Made by a program: the position numbers and the translations under genes
Shown: piece after piece, positions 20,315 through 31,765 of the stretch
Position numbering within the stretch: position 1 is the first letter of the stretch
How the letters are laid out: each line of letters begins with the position of its first letter
Assembly: GCA_905221605.1 (NCBI GenBank)
Contig: CAJNDS010002135.1
Coordinates: 177,501 to 239,500, forward strand
Direction: 5' to 3'
Length of the DNA stretch: 62,000 nucleotides
From: Symbiodinium natans
Lineage: Eukaryota; Sar; Dinophyceae; Suessiales; Symbiodiniaceae
Notes under the pieces: model-generated
Told to the model about the DNA's origin: nothing
The model's input: the letters and a program-made list of their open reading frames with translations, nothing else
Database searches by the model: none

Positions 20315-23100
20315 GTCCGTGAGTCTCAATTGCGCGCGGAGGCCACAGCTGTTCACCCGAGCACTCTGGGTTGTCGGGATTGAGTGCTGGAGGTTCGGCA
20401 GTGCAGACATGTCCCAAATCGTGGGCACGGGATGTCTGTGCGTGTTACCCTTTTCGAAGCCTAAAGGCTGAAAGAAAGCATGAAGAGCTGCTGCGCGATA
20501 TGCAGCAACTACGCAGTGCCGTCATGTTGCCATGACCTGCACCGCCAGGGCCAGTCCATGCTGAGCATGGCTTTCAGATCTTCTAATCCTCATCATGAAT
20601 CAGATAGACTGCAATTGCCAGGTGAGGACCAGAAGCGTCTGACGTCCGATAAAGAAGCAGAAAGCCAAGCTAAAGCAGAGGCCACACGATGCCCGAGAGT
20701 GCAGGAACCTCTGAACAGTGGTGAATAGAGCTCCCAGAATCTACCAGACATGGACGGGGCAACACGTAACAGCAATTTTGTGGCTACACTCGTTGGCGTG
20801 TAGGCATGTTGCCAGCCAGGCTGAGCGAAGACATGCTTCAGTTCTTCAAGATATGGAGAAGCTGACTGCGGATAAGCAGAAGCTAGAGGCAGTTCGCAAT
20901 GATTGCGCTAACATGTATCATTCACGTGCCGCTGCTGGAAACTGGTACCTTCGAGGCAGATACAGCTGCTGAGAGAAAGGCACGAGAAGAGGCCACAGTC
21001 GCCATTGCACTTCATGTGATGTTGAAGCAGAACCTGCGCAAAGCAGCACCAGGGCCTTAGGTCACCGAGGTTGTGGGGACGGATGGCGTTCTTGAAGCTT
21101 GGGGCTGAAGAGGAGTTTTTACGGCCTCCCTGGAGGGTCGTTTGGGCGTCGAAGCTTTGACGCCGCACGAGATGGGTCGGTTTGAGAATCGACGCCTCTT
21201 GGCTCGTGATTGATGCTCATGATGCTAGCTCTTGGGGGGCATCTGTACTCAATGACGTTTGCCATGCCGATATGCGGCATGTTGACAGCTTTGGACGCTG
21301 GGAATTCTATCGGGGCCGCTGCCCGACGCTTGAGTGGTGGACTCGTTGGTTTCGTTTTCTGAGCATGCTGGCGCCACTTTACGACAATCGGATGCACTTT
21401 GCAGAGCCTGTTGCGGACGTTCCAGGTCGTATGAGAGCCCTTCACATTGGGTCATACATACGGTCCTTCACATATAGACGCCCGAGAGAAGCAGTCCAGC
21501 GCATGTATTTCTGGAGGAGCTTGGCCCCCCCCCCCAGGTCAATTCTACACAATTGCGTTCTGGTAGGCTGAGAAGAAGCATCTTGAAGTTCTGCAAGACC
21601 GGGAGCAGATCTCGTCGGATATGCGTGCGCTTCAACGAGACAAGGCAACCTTGCAGAACCCTCCAGCCGTACGAAATCGCACGAACTCCTCTCGCGCGCT
21701 TTGCTTGAAGGACTCGGAGTCCCTTGCCAAAGAAGAGTTTGCACGCAAGCACGAGGCAGCCTGGGCCGGAAGTTTCATGGAGTTCATTGTGTCATCACGA
21801 GTCATCGCGTCGTTTGGATGCTGAGCTGAGCTGTTGGCTGTCGAGCTTTTGATGCCTGTTTGGCCGCCCACTTCAGATGACTCTACTTCACACGAAGTGA
21901 GTTCAAGTAAAGGTCCACGCAAGTCCCTTGTCCGGGGTATACCTTCAGGCTGCGCTGAAGCAGTTGGACCTCGTGAATGCCGACCAGGCCAAGCTGCGCA
22001 TGGACAAGGCCGATGGGGGCACCGGGGATACCCCGTGTGTGATGTTGTGACTGTTGTGACTGTTTTGACATGTTGTGCCTCTTGTGTGGTGTCTAAGACC
22101 AAGTTGCAAGGCCAATATCTGTGCGCAGCTGATGTCATGTTCATTGCCAGGAGGCAGAAGCCCGTGCCAGGGCAGATCTGGAAGCGAAACATCAGGCGCG
22201 GCATCCCTTCCGAGTCTCAAGGGGGCTCCGCTCGTACCTACTTCACCATACTCAACTGCTCTTCGAGCGCTGAAAAAAGAGTGCGCTTCTGGGAGTGCCT
22301 TGTTGATGGTTCTTCGAGTGAGGAAGCGCGCGCTTTGGGTGGGTTGGATGTTCGGTGCTACCCTGCAAAGTCCAGATTCAACGGTGCATTCCCAGGCCGC
22401 TCTGCGAGAGAAAGATGAGCTGCAGGCACGAGGGTGATGTGAGGTGGTGCAAGTGAGGTGCCTTTGAGCCATCCCCTGTGCCAGGCGCAGCACTTGAAAG
22501 TGCAACAAGACAGGGACAGGCACAACGAGAAGGGACATGTTCAGAGTGTCCTGCATTTCTGGCGACTCAAAAGATTCTGCTCCTCTTTGGAGGCTGGCGG
22601 CACTCCAGGGAAACTCCTCTCGGGAGCATGAAGAGGCAAACCAGGATAAAATCCTGGTTTCGGGTCATGTTGTTCCAGGGGACTGTGATTGAACAGAACC
22701 GCCTGGCTTTGTGGCAGCCCATGAATCCCAGGCCTATGTCAAGATGAAAGCTGCCCACGAAGCCGAGTTGAAGCAACACAAGGCCTGAAGTACCGCAGCA
22801 CATGTACGAAGGCACCCACGGGACATGTCGACACGGAATGCTATGTAGTTGAGGACTCTGGTCTGCAGCTGAAGGCAGAATGGGAAGGACGACACCAGGC
22901 TGCGGGCTGCTGCTGGTGTACTGAGCTCGCAATGCTGAGTAATACTGAGTAATACTGGTGTCATACTGAGTAAGACTGAGCAATGCTCAGCAATACTGGA
23001 CTCTGCTGTAATACTTCGTGGCTGTTGTGCCGGGCCGTGCTCCGAGGACCTGCTGCAGGAGCTGGAGAAGCTCCGAGCCGAGCACCGCAAGCTGCAGCAG
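20315..23100 (+). CDS. coiled-coil micro-exon series, block 3
   Basis: Exons seen: 20315-20341 (VRESQLRAE), 20467-20515 (AERKHEELLRDMQQLR), 20622-20680 (EDQKRLTSDKEAESQAKAE), 20820-20888 (AERRHASVLQDMEKLTADKQ...), 20960-20991 (TAAERKAREE), 21567-21644 (AEKKHLEVLQDREQISSDMR...), 21711-21755 (DSESLAKEEFARKHE), 21949-22008 (AALKQLDLVNADQAKLRMDK), 22151-22195 (EAEARARADLEAKHQ), 22396-22425 (AALREKDELQ), 22485-about 22531 (AQHLKVQQDRDRHNEK), 22718-22781 (HESQAYVKMKAAHEAELKQH), 22869-22898 (LKAEWEGRHQ) and 23047-23100 (DLLQELEKLRAEHRKLQQ). Reading phases fit across neighbours. The repeated AE-x-KH...D-M core appears at 20467, 20820 and 21567. Nearly all donors here are GC. The - strand frames of 190-203 residues over this area are shadows. 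Confidence 0.65.
22922..23000. repeat. ACTGAGTAATACTG short imperfect repeat
   Basis: Five or so imperfect copies of a unit like CTGAGTAATACTG lie in an intron between the exons at 22869 and 23047. Confidence 0.75.
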
Positions 23101-23125
23101 GTGGGGTGCCGCCTTTTCTGGTGCA

Positions 23126-23323
23126 CTCTATTCTCATTCGAATTCCAATTCAAATTCTAACTCTAATTCTGATTCTCATTCTAGTTCTAACTCAAATCCC
23201 TGATTCTGATTCTAGTTCTCAAAAATTTTGTAATTCCAATTAGAATCCAAATTCTAATGAAAAGTTCAAATAAGAACTCTAAATCCAACTCTAATCTAAT
23301 TCTAGTTTTTAATTCGAATTCTC
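23126..23323. repeat. ATTCTA/ATTCGA hexanucleotide satellite in an intron
   Basis: About 200 bp of degenerate 6-bp units (ATTCTA, ATTCGA, ATTCCA, ACTCTA and one inverted stretch with TTAGAA-like words). It is AT-rich in GC-rich surroundings. It fills most of the intron between the exons at 23047-23100 and 23338-23372. Frames through it give repetitive Ser/Asn or Leu/Ile protein and were not called as genes. Confidence 0.9.
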
Positions 23324-23337
23324 GCCTTGGGCCGCAG

Positions 23338-26300
23338 AGGAGAAGGACGACGAGCGGCGAGGACGCGAGCGCGTCCACAGCCCTGCCCCCAGCGTCATCC
23401 ATATACTGGCAGACCGTCGGACTGGTTTACTTCGGTAACGAAGTGCGCTTAAAGGTGCAGATCTCATGAGCTTGGCCCCGAAAAAAAGGCGACCACCAAA
23501 CAGCTCTTCGAGATGCAGTCAGGCACTCAAATGGCGGCAGTTGAGTATGAGCGGGTCGGTGGCTTCGGTTCTTGGCACGCGTTTTCTGGGAGATGCTTGG
23601 CAGCCTGAGTGACCTCAGACCGGCCAAGGAGTCAATCAAAATCCAGCTGGATGGCCTCCAGGTGGAGTTGCCGTTGCAGGATGGCTCTAGGATGCCTTCA
23701 TAACCTCCATGTCAAGGCTCGCAGTGCCGGCGATCGGGCCTCGCTGGAAGAGGCGAACAGCAGGCAAGTCCCTGAAATGTTCGCCAACCGGATTGTAATG
23801 CGCGTGCGGCGCCCCCGCAAGTGAGGTTGGAGAACCCCGCAAGCCTGAATGTCTGCAGTCTGTGCAAAACCTTCGGTTGACTCTTCTGTGCTCGCGTGGT
23901 TGCCAAGTGAGGAAGGGGTCTTCCCCAGTGGGCGCTTGGGTTGCCAGCTGGGAATCTTGAGAGAAGGAGTTATTAAAGGAGCTGAACCAAGAAATGCCAC
24001 ATCGGTGCAGGAAGGGCAGTGCCGGGGGGACAATAGCCGACACAGTCTCCATCTGGCAGCTTTCAGGGGGGGCCCAGGGGGGGGAGGGTTGGGGTATGAG
24101 ACCAGATCCTGGTCTGCTTGTTCCAAGTTCCAGACGCCTCTCTGCCGGAGGCCGAGGCGAGAGAATAGTTCTGGAGCGCCGCATTTCATGGGAGATCGGC
24201 GAATCATGAGCTTGATGTTGATGCTTGCCTTAGTTCGAAGGGTGCAGATGTAATGCGCTGTGGCCCTTGCTGTCGAGCTGTCAGTGCGCCTTCAGGCTGC
24301 GCACTCTTCAAGCGGAGCGTGATACCCTGGCCGCAGATGTGAGCACGCTGAAGCGGCTTGTCAGCAGTTTCCTCGATTTGCCATGCGTTCCTGGCCCGTT
24401 CACAGCTATCCCGGTGAGGAAGTTGAAGGAAGAAAAGAGCAAAGCTGAAGACGACCTTCGAGCAGCTTTGAACGAGCAGTGCCTTGGACACGTCCGTTTC
24501 CAACAGCCAAAGCTGAACGCCAGGTTAGTCATGTTTCGTCATCTAGTCATGTATGTCATGGTCGCGGGAGCTCCGTCCTTCATGCAAGCTCCAGCAACTC
24601 TCACTAGCCAAGGAGAGCGGAGGTCAAGCTTCTGCAGAAGCAGCTGGAAGAGCGTGATCATCAGGCTTGGGCCGAGCTTGGCCATGTTCACGTGCGCGGG
24701 CTGATTTCGCATATTGGCTGGGAAGTTTGCAATCCCTTGCATCGCCAAAGCCATGAGGGTGTGATCATTGCTCATTGCTTGCGTGCACCCACTCATCATG
24801 CGCATTGTGCAATCTCGGCGGGGACAGAATTTGATTTGCCCGCCCGCCCTCGCTCGACTGTTCGCGCGCCCATGCAGCGTCAGAGTTCATGTCACCGGGC
24901 CGCATCATGTGCAGAGTGCGACACTCAAGCACGCAGTTGTACGGTATACCGAACCTCAGCCATGTTAAAACCACACTGGAACCTGTGGAGGCACGACAAT
25001 TCGAGGACAAACGCCGTGTGCAGGAGGAGAAGCTGTCGTCGCCTGGTTCTCGGAAGTTGCCCTGTTCGCATTCTCACCAGCCTCAAAGCGTCATGACTTT
25101 GGCAGCAGCTTGCCAAGATTTGCACAGATTCGCAGAGATACAACTGCAAGTGTCGGCGTAATGTTTACGTTTCCGTCACCGTGTCACCTGCAGAAACACA
25201 CCATGCCGGCAGAGGTTGCTTTCTCAACTTGCGGATGAGAAGAAGGATGCTTGAGTTGCCCCGATCCACTGGCGTTCTCACCGGCTTCAAAGTGTACTTC
25301 GAATCATTCGAATCCTACTCTGACAGGATGCAGAGGAGTCGCGGCGTGAACTCCAGCAGGCATCTGGCAAGCAGGGCACTGTTTTTGGGAAGGGTTTCTG
25401 AATTTTCTGGATCTGTGCAGCTGCGTCAGCCTTCAGATTGCCTGCCTCGTGTTTTTGCGCTGGAGAGCTCTCTTTGCTGTACTTCAGAGACATCCTGCTC
25501 TTATGCTGCAAGCACTGCCTGAAGGCGAGGCAGTTCTTTAAACTTTAAATGCCATCACCTACAGCAGAGCTCAGCCCCCCATTTGCCCCCTAACTCTTTG
25601 CTCCTCCATGCCAACAATGAGCATGACCCCGTAGCAAGTTACTGCAAACGAGCCACAAACCGTTCATGCAGGTGCGGCGTAGCGGAGAGCAGTTCCAGAA
25701 GGATGCGGAGGCTCGAACAGCTCTTCGAGCCATGACGTAGTCGCGAGTCATGGCCTTACCGTGACTTGCAGGAAGGGCTTCAGACCATAAACCGCGATTG
25801 GTCGACGGCTCGGTCAGAGGCCGTAGCAGATGCGAAATGCAGGCCACGAAGTCGACTGAAGCTGCTACTCTGCTAACATAGGTGCAACCGCGACCTAGGC
25901 AGCAGAAGTACGATGACCTCATCAAAGAGAATCAGGCGCGCTCGTTGAAGCCCTAAAAATGTGTGTGTGTGTGTGTGCAGGAGTAAGATCAGTAGATGGC
26001 AGTTCAGCGGTATGTACCGAGCACCCCTATGAACATCCGCCCAGTCACATCGCGTCGCGGCAGAGCACATGTCAGTGTCAGGCCTTGAAGCACGCGGCAG
26101 CGTCCAGAGCGCGCACCAACAGCGATGCAGAATTGAGGCGGCGCTCGTTGTGGCGGCCTCTGTTGGGGGAATGCGCAGTGAACCCATCCATGAAGGGACT
26201 GACCTTGCAGCATCTTGCGGCTTCTTGCCTTCCAAGGGCGCACCGCATGTCCCTTTGGGCCGAGCGGGGACCCAAGAGCAAAAGGGAAGTCCCATCTGCT

Positions 26301-26792
26301 TGGATGGGGGGGAGGGGGCCGAGTGCCTTTTGGTGCTTTTCAGCGCTTTTTGGAGTAAGTACTTGGAGCCGCTGGTGGCCACTGGTGACCACCAAGGCCG
26401 ATGAATTTCTTGGCCGGCTTGGAGGACGGCTGCTAGGAGGTCCATTCTTCTGAGTGACTCGATAGTCTGCAGGAGGAGAGTCCGTTGCTGCCTGGATCTA
26501 ACGCTGACATCGTTCAACAGGCATCCAAATTGTGGCATATTGTGGCATATTGTGGCCTGCATTCGTCTAGACTGTCTAGATTTTAATAGCATCCGGACTC
26601 CAATGTGTCAGGTGCGCAAGACCCACAAAGAGCTGGATGAGAACATTCAAAACGCCACGGAGGTGGGCACCAACAGCGAGTGAAGCGTACTAAGCTTTGT
26701 AAGCGAGTTGTTAAAGTGGGCTGTAGTATGTGTTAGTAAGATAAGGGCTCGTGCTGTCTTCCAAAGGTCATGACTTTGTTAATGCGCGCGCC

Positions 26793-26858
<66 letters not shown>

Positions 26859-27915
26859 TGTGTCTGTGAGAGCACGCTGCCATTCAGGGCTTCTGCGCGT
26901 CTTTGCAGGTTCACATCAAGTCCATCATGGCTCAGCTCGAGGGTGTCACTGCTGCCGAGAGCAAGGAGCCTCTTCGAGTCCTTTTGTTTTTGGAGCCAGT
27001 GGCCGGTCAGCTGGGGCAGATGCAGTTATGTTTACAAGATCGGCTAAGAGCGGGAGCCAGGGCTTGTCTCTTCGGCGTGGGCTCACCGACTACGAGCGCA
27101 AGTCGGAGATAGAATCCGAGTCGGGAACCCTGAGGGAGGTCCGGAGGTCCACGGGTCCGGAGGTCCGGCTTCTGCGATGCCATCGGATGCCCCTCATATT
27201 TGGCCAAGGCGCCACACTGAGCAACTCAGACTAGATGCGCGGCTCCATGACTTGAGAGCTCTGCAGGAAGAGGCCTGGCGAGTTTAGTGGTGTCTGCAAT
27301 GTGAACCGAGTCCAAGTCTCCGACATGAGGATAGACGGCAGTGCAGTCGAAAAATCTGTGTAAAGGTGAGAACGAGCACCGCATGTCACATTCAAAAGCA
27401 GCACGTCTGCAATCTACTCTGAGGATAATGCCCGCGAAGATTTTCAAGCGCACATAACAGCCGATGTGCTGCAGATCTCTGCCCTGACTTTTTGCGTGCC
27501 TGCAAGTAGAATATGTTCGCCTGTAGAATCAGATACGGACCGCATGGTCACCAGGCTATGGCAAACAGTTCGCCTAAGACGGCTTTTCTGTACCCCCCCC
27601 CAAGCCTTCCGTAAGTCACCTGGCTCCAGGTGGCTTTGGAGCACAGCTTGTCCGAGTCCGATCAGCAGAAGGCAGGGCGGCGATCGGCTGCAATCCAGAG
27701 CATCTCGGTGCCTTCTGCTGACGCAGATAAGAGACTACTTGCAGCGCGACATGAAGCGGTGCGAGGAGGAGTGGTCTGCTGTTTCTGGTGGTCGATGCAA
27801 AGCACCATAGGACACATATTGTGACAATTCGGTCGCTTGTAGAAGAGAAGTTGGAGGAGCTAGAGATCCTGAAGCCCTCGTCTGCGCTGGCCTCTGTCCC
27901 CGACCAGCTCATCCA
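23338..27915 (+). CDS. coiled-coil micro-exon series, block 4
   Basis: Exons seen: 23338-23372 (EEKDDERRGRER), 23604-23661 (SLSDLRPAKESIKIQLDGLQ), 23717-23752 (ARSAGDRASLEE), 23964-24004 (KELLKELNQEMPH), 24296-24338 (LRTLQAERDTLAAD, donor GTGAGC), 24419-24461 (KLKEEKSKAEDDLR), 24618-24664 (EVKLLQKQLEERDHQ), 24991-about 25040 (ARQFEDKRRVQEEKLSS), 25327-25359 (DAEESRRELQQ), 25672-25710 (VRRSGEQFQKDAE), 25882-25935 (VQPRPRQQKYDDLIKENQ), 26612-26662 (VRKTHKELDENIQNATE), 26909-26960 (VHIKSIMAQLEGVTAAE), 27699-27755 (SISVPSADADKRLLAARHE) and 27843-27915 (EEKLEELEILKPSSALASVP...). The charge pattern weakens toward 27.9 kb, consistent with the coil ending before the ankyrin exons at 28.4 kb. Confidence 0.6.
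26795..26868. repeat. (TG)n microsatellite
   Basis: A nearly perfect TG tract of about 70 bp in the intron before the exon at 26909. A shorter one (10 repeats) is at 25960-25978. Open frames through both are pure Cys/Val and are artefacts. Confidence 0.95.
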
Positions 27916-28141
27916 GGCGCGCACTGTTTGGGTTTGGGTCTGGCGGAAACTTGGGGGTACTTCATAAACTGGTAGACCATGGCAAATGTGCTGGTTCTCT
28001 GGGTAGCTGTCTAGCTATCATTCATTCATCATGTAGAATCCAGCGACTATCAGATGCCAGGTCCTCCAGACCATGCCTGAGGAGGGATTGCCCGAGCGGT
28101 GGCCTGGAAAGAACCAAGATAGAAACACCTTAAGTAGGTCA

Positions 28142-28385
<244 letters not shown>

Positions 28386-28415
28386 CGCAACTCCCTGTAT
28401 TCCTGGCGGACTCAG

Positions 28416-28494
28416 GTTTGAGCATGGCTTCTCACCCCTGCACTGGGCGGCGCAGCAAGGTCGACGGGACATCGTGGAGTTCATCCGCCGCCTT
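28416..28494 (+). CDS. ankyrin-repeat exon
   Basis: The acceptor GGACTCAG is followed by FEHGFSPLHWAAQQGRRDIV and then EFIRRL, ending at a GT donor. The G-x-SPLHWAAxxG-xxDIVxxI core is a classic ankyrin unit. It comes after the last coiled-coil exon (27843) and starts the ankyrin part of the large gene (inference from strand and order). Confidence 0.65.
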
Positions 28495-28682
28495 GTGGCC
28501 AAGCTCCTAGATCGGTGTGCAAAAAATCCGAATCCCCCAAATTCCCCCCCCAAATATCCCGAAGTGAGGGAAAGCCATGAAAACTCCTAAAGGGGGCCAT
28601 GGTTTTTGAGGGTTTTGCTTGTCTTTCTACTTAGGAGGGAGGCCACGGCCTCCTGGCCTCCCGAGATGATCAAGGCATCCGC

Positions 28683-28779
28683 TTCCGAAATTCGGGGTAC
28701 CTCATCGGGGTCCTTATTCCAACGGAATCCTAAAAGTGGGCATCTATATTGGGGGTCCCCTATTTTCGCAAATGCCCTC
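28683..28779 (+). repeat. dispersed GGGGTCCTTATT element, copy 1
   Basis: It shares ordered words with 58991-59088 and, in inverted orientation, 55418-55520: a TTCGGGG-like start, GGGGTCCTTATT, an AAGGGGATC-like block, TATATTGGGGGT, then TATTTTCG-AAA-CCC. This copy lies in the intron between two ankyrin exons. No protein is evident; it looks like a short non-autonomous element. Confidence 0.65.
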
Positions 28780-28854
28780 ATGTGAATCTGTGCTGCACTT
28801 GTGCGCTTCGATGCCGATTTTTGCGACATCCTGCCCAAGAATGCCCTTTGGCAG

Positions 28855-28919
28855 GCCGCACGCCGCTGTTCTACGCTGAGCGGGAGGGCCGCACTGGCCT
28901 TGCCTACCACCTGCGCCGG
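28855..28919 (+). CDS. ankyrin-repeat exon
   Basis: After CTTTGGCAG the exon reads GRTPLFYAEREGRTGLAYHL and ends at a GT donor (GTGGGA). The GRTPLFYAxxEGRTxLAxxL pattern is an ankyrin unit, with Tyr in place of the usual His/Ala. It follows the ankyrin exon at 28416 with no other exon between. Confidence 0.6.
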
Positions 28920-29396
28920 GTGGGAGGCCAGCAGGAGATAAGAGATGAGAGATGTGGAAGGGATGGGGATGCTTGATCTTCCTTGGTAAGACGAATTCAG
29001 AGAGCCGCTCCGGTCTATTGTGCGAGGCTCCGCTGAGGACCCCTTCAGGCCAGAATGGCCACCTTTGGATGCAAGCACAAGCCCACTCGATAGGTTTGGA
29101 CCTGCATTGATCCATGGCGTATGATTGTGGTGATATACCAGCGCAACTTAGCAAACAAGCCTGGACTTTGTCACGCGTGTTCCCCTTGACACGTGGCATG
29201 TGCAGGCCAGCTGTCGAGCGTCCTCATGTAGATTCACTGCCTGCAGCGTACCAGCAGGCAGGTTTCATCAGAAACACAGCGGAACATCAGGTTGTGCAGG
29301 GTTGTCACCAGCGTCACTTAAGGCCATACTGCTCAAGAATCTGTGCGCCTCCTTCCACAAATTTGCTGTGCACGTGTCCCATGCTGGAGTCAGTTG

Positions 29397-30542
29397 ATGG
29401 ACATCCAGCGCGAGGTTCGTGGCCTCAGCGCCGACCCTCGTCATGCGACCAAAGTGCTGGAGCGCGTGGCTCGAACTGGGAACTGGCGTTTGGCCGCCGC
29501 GATACTGGAAACTATGCGTTCCTTTCGAAAGGAGGTGAACAAGTTTCATGTAGGTGCGGTGGTCAGCGCCTGCCAGAGAGGCACAGCTTGGTCCGAGGCT
29601 TTCTGTTCCCTTCGCGCAGGGGAGCAGACCACAATCTCGACCAGTTCGGTCATCAGTGCCTGCCGAGAATACGGCCATTGGAAGACAGCGCTGTGCCTGA
29701 TTGGCATCATGCGTCAAACACGGTTGCGACCAACGATTGTTAGCATGAACTCTGCCACGTCCGCCTGCGAGAAGACAGGCCTGTGGAGGACTGCTGGCCG
29801 ATTGCTTCAAGTGCTGAAGGCTTGGAGGATGCAGGCCGACACTGTCTCTTTCAATGCGGCAACGAGCGCTTGCGAAAAGGCGGCTGACTGGATGGCGGCT
29901 CTGGATCTGCTCTTGGAGATGAAGAGCTGCAGTATACGGCGAAGCAATATCACCTTTGGTGCCGTTGCAAGTGCCTGTGAGAAGTCGGAGCAGTGGCACT
30001 GGGCTGCGCAGCTTCTCCGGCGCATTAGGGAGGAGCGTCTGGAGCCGCACCTTACGCTCTGTAACGGACTCCTGAGTGCCTTTGGCAAAGGGGCCCAATG
30101 GAAGTCGAGCCTGTTCTTGCTAGCTCTCATGGCGAACTTTTTTTTGCAGCCAGACACCATCACCTTCAATGCTGCCCTGTATGCATGTGATCGAGAACAG
30201 TGGCTGTTCTCCATAGTCCTGCTGGACTGCATGGCCGTCTCGACGACCCGAAAGAACGACATCACCTACAATGCTGCTGCCGAATCGCTTACGGGCCATT
30301 GGCTGTGCGGGTTGGAATGTCTTGCGGACATGAGTGCTGCTAGGCTGGCTGCGGATGCCTTAACGCAGAGTGCGATCATTACTGCTTGCACCTCCGCCCA
30401 GCACTGTGAAGTTGCTGTTGACATGCTGACGCACATGGCGGATGCATGGATGAGTCGCGTGAGATTGGGAAATAGTTTGGGCCAGATTCCCACAAGCTTC
30501 CTCCTGTTGACATGTGCTGACTCCTTTGTGGCAAATTCCTAG
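29397..30542 (+). CDS. pentatricopeptide repeat (PPR) protein, intronless
   Basis: The first ATG after the upstream in-frame stop (29319) is at 29397; it opens a frame of 381 residues ending TAG at 30540-30542. The protein is built of about nine 35-residue helical-hairpin units. Examples are SVISACREYGHWKTAL, SATSACEKTGLWRTAG, NAATSACEKAADWMAA, GAVASACEKSEQWHWA and NGLLSAFGKGAQWKSS, each followed by a linker with a D/N-x-I/V-x-(F/Y)N start. The SACEK-x-x-x-W form is typical of dinoflagellate PPRs. PPR proteins bind organellar RNA; a plastid or mitochondrial role is inferred. No clear transit peptide is visible at this start, so targeting is open. It lies between ankyrin exons at 28855 and 30695 on the same strand, and looks retroposed or nested. 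Confidence 0.85.
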   Translation: MDIQREVRGLSADPRHATKVLERVARTGNWRLAAAILETMRSFRKEVNKFHVGAVVSACQRGTAWSEAFCSLRAGEQTTISTSSVISACREYGHWKTALCLIGIMRQTRLRPTIVSMNSATSACEKTGLWRTAGRLLQVLKAWRMQADTVSFNAATSACEKAADWMAALDLLLEMKSCSIRRSNITFGAVASACEKSEQWHWAAQLLRRIREERLEPHLTLCNGLLSAFGKGAQWKSSLFLLALMANFFLQPDTITFNAALYACDREQWLFSIVLLDCMAVSTTRKNDITYNAAAESLTGHWLCGLECLADMSAARLAADALTQSAIITACTSAQHCEVAVDMLTHMADAWMSRVRLGNSLGQIPTSFLLLTCADSFVANS

Positions 30543-30694
30543 GCTGCTGCCATTGGAAGCTTTGTCGTTGCCAGGTCCTCCGACAAGTCGAGACAAGGGG
30601 GTGGCATTCCATGAAGTGGAAGGCTGAATATCAGCATCTGTACTTAAGAGACATTGATCAGCCTCCCTTTTTCGTCCAAGACCAGTGCGTGCAG

Positions 30695-31050
30695 GAGGAC
30701 TACACCATGTTGCACTGGGCTGCAAACAAAGGTCACAAGGACCGCCATGGCTTTCAAGAGACATGTCGAGGGGGCGATGGGTCGAGGGAAAGCGCCTTGT
30801 TGTTTCAGACACATCTTCTGAGGACCTCGCCCTGTACCTGATCAGCCTTAATGCCAATCCCAACGCCCTTGACAGCAAGGCACGCGTTGTGTAGTAGCCT
30901 CTTATAGAAGGTGCAGTTGCAAACAGTGCTACGAACTTCGAGCCCAAGACCCCAGCTGTTGGAATCCAAGCCCTTCGCCAGCGCCGCTCGCCGGCCGCCT
31001 GCGCCTCGGAAGCCGGCCACACGGACCTCGTCGCCCTGCTACAGGCCAAG
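30695..31050 (+). CDS. ankyrin-repeat exons (3)
   Basis: Three exons continue the ankyrin domain: 30695-30731 (EDYTMLHWAANK, GT donor), 30809-30879 (SSEDLALYLISLNANPNALD..., GC donor) and 30982-31050 (RRSPAACASEAGHTDLVALL..., GC donor). Together they follow the ankyrin consensus (TxLHWAAxxG ... LxxxLIxxxANPNAxDxxxxxP...AxxAGHTDLVxLL). They resume the domain seen at 28416 and 28855, on the other side of the PPR gene. This is the best evidence that the PPR gene is inside an intron. Confidence 0.65.
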
Positions 31051-31670
31051 GCAATCTCCTCTTTTTGCTGGAAAATTTTGCTGAAAGCATGAACCACGAA
31101 GGCTACTGCGAGGCTCCCTTGTGAGGCTCCCTTGCAGTGGGACGTCAAAATGCGTTGCGAAGGAAGCGATTCAGGGTGCAGGATACCCCAGAATCACGAA
31201 CCAGCAGCCTGAGCGACTAAACCGACAGAACAGGGTCTGCCAGCTGCTCCTCCCCGGTTCCCCAGATTGGCTGTCAGCGCTCCAAGCGCGCCCACCCTGG
31301 TCCATGTTTCAGCTCCAGGGCCAGGACGCGGACTCTTTCGCCCCGACTGCGATCTCCCCAATGTCCATAAATGCATCGCGCCTTGCGCGAAACATCGAGA
31401 AGCTTCTGCTTGGGAGCCTTTGGAAAACGCTCGTTCGTGAGGTCAAGCTGTCATTTCGGACTTGTCTGGTTTCAAGTGCGCAAAGTTGAGTGAGGGTCGA
31501 CAACGCGAGCTCCAAAACAAATTACAAAGAAGGATGCTGCTCGAGCGGGCGGAGTAGGGGCGGCTTTTGCCGGCTTGCACGTGCCTCTGGCACCAGTGAG
31601 CCCTTCCCCAACACACAAAGCAGATGCCCGCCACTCTTCACAAAAAATCTAAGCATGTAGGTAGATGCAG

Positions 31671-31765
31671 TAGACTCTACAGAAGCTCCGCCTCCGGGCC
31701 AGGCCACAGTCCCGCGGAAGTCCATCGGCTATGGGGCCTTTGGCGGTGGTTTCGAGACCGAGTGA
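31671..31765 (+). CDS. possible last exon of the large gene
   Basis: After the acceptor GATGCAG the frame reads DSTEAPPPGQATVPRKSIGY and then GAFGGGFETE before a TGA at 31763-31765. The proline/glycine-rich tail looks like a disordered C-terminus. It is the next plausible exon after the ankyrin exons, 620 bp downstream, but no sequence motif ties it to them. Confidence 0.35.

Noticed and set aside
21632-22556. 190- and 203-residue minus-strand frames
   Set aside because: Antisense to several well-formed coiled-coil exons; composition is that of a shadow.
26751-27234. Open frames with long Cys-Val runs
   Set aside because: Created by the (TG)n microsatellite; only the 26909-26960 exon inside is kept.
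29268-30098. 276-residue open frame on the minus strand
   Set aside because: It lies antisense to the PPR gene, whose repeats are clear; GC-rich coding DNA often leaves a long antisense frame. No motif.
30360-31148. 262-residue minus-strand frame
   Set aside because: It overlaps the PPR 3' end and three ankyrin exons on the plus strand; no domain seen.
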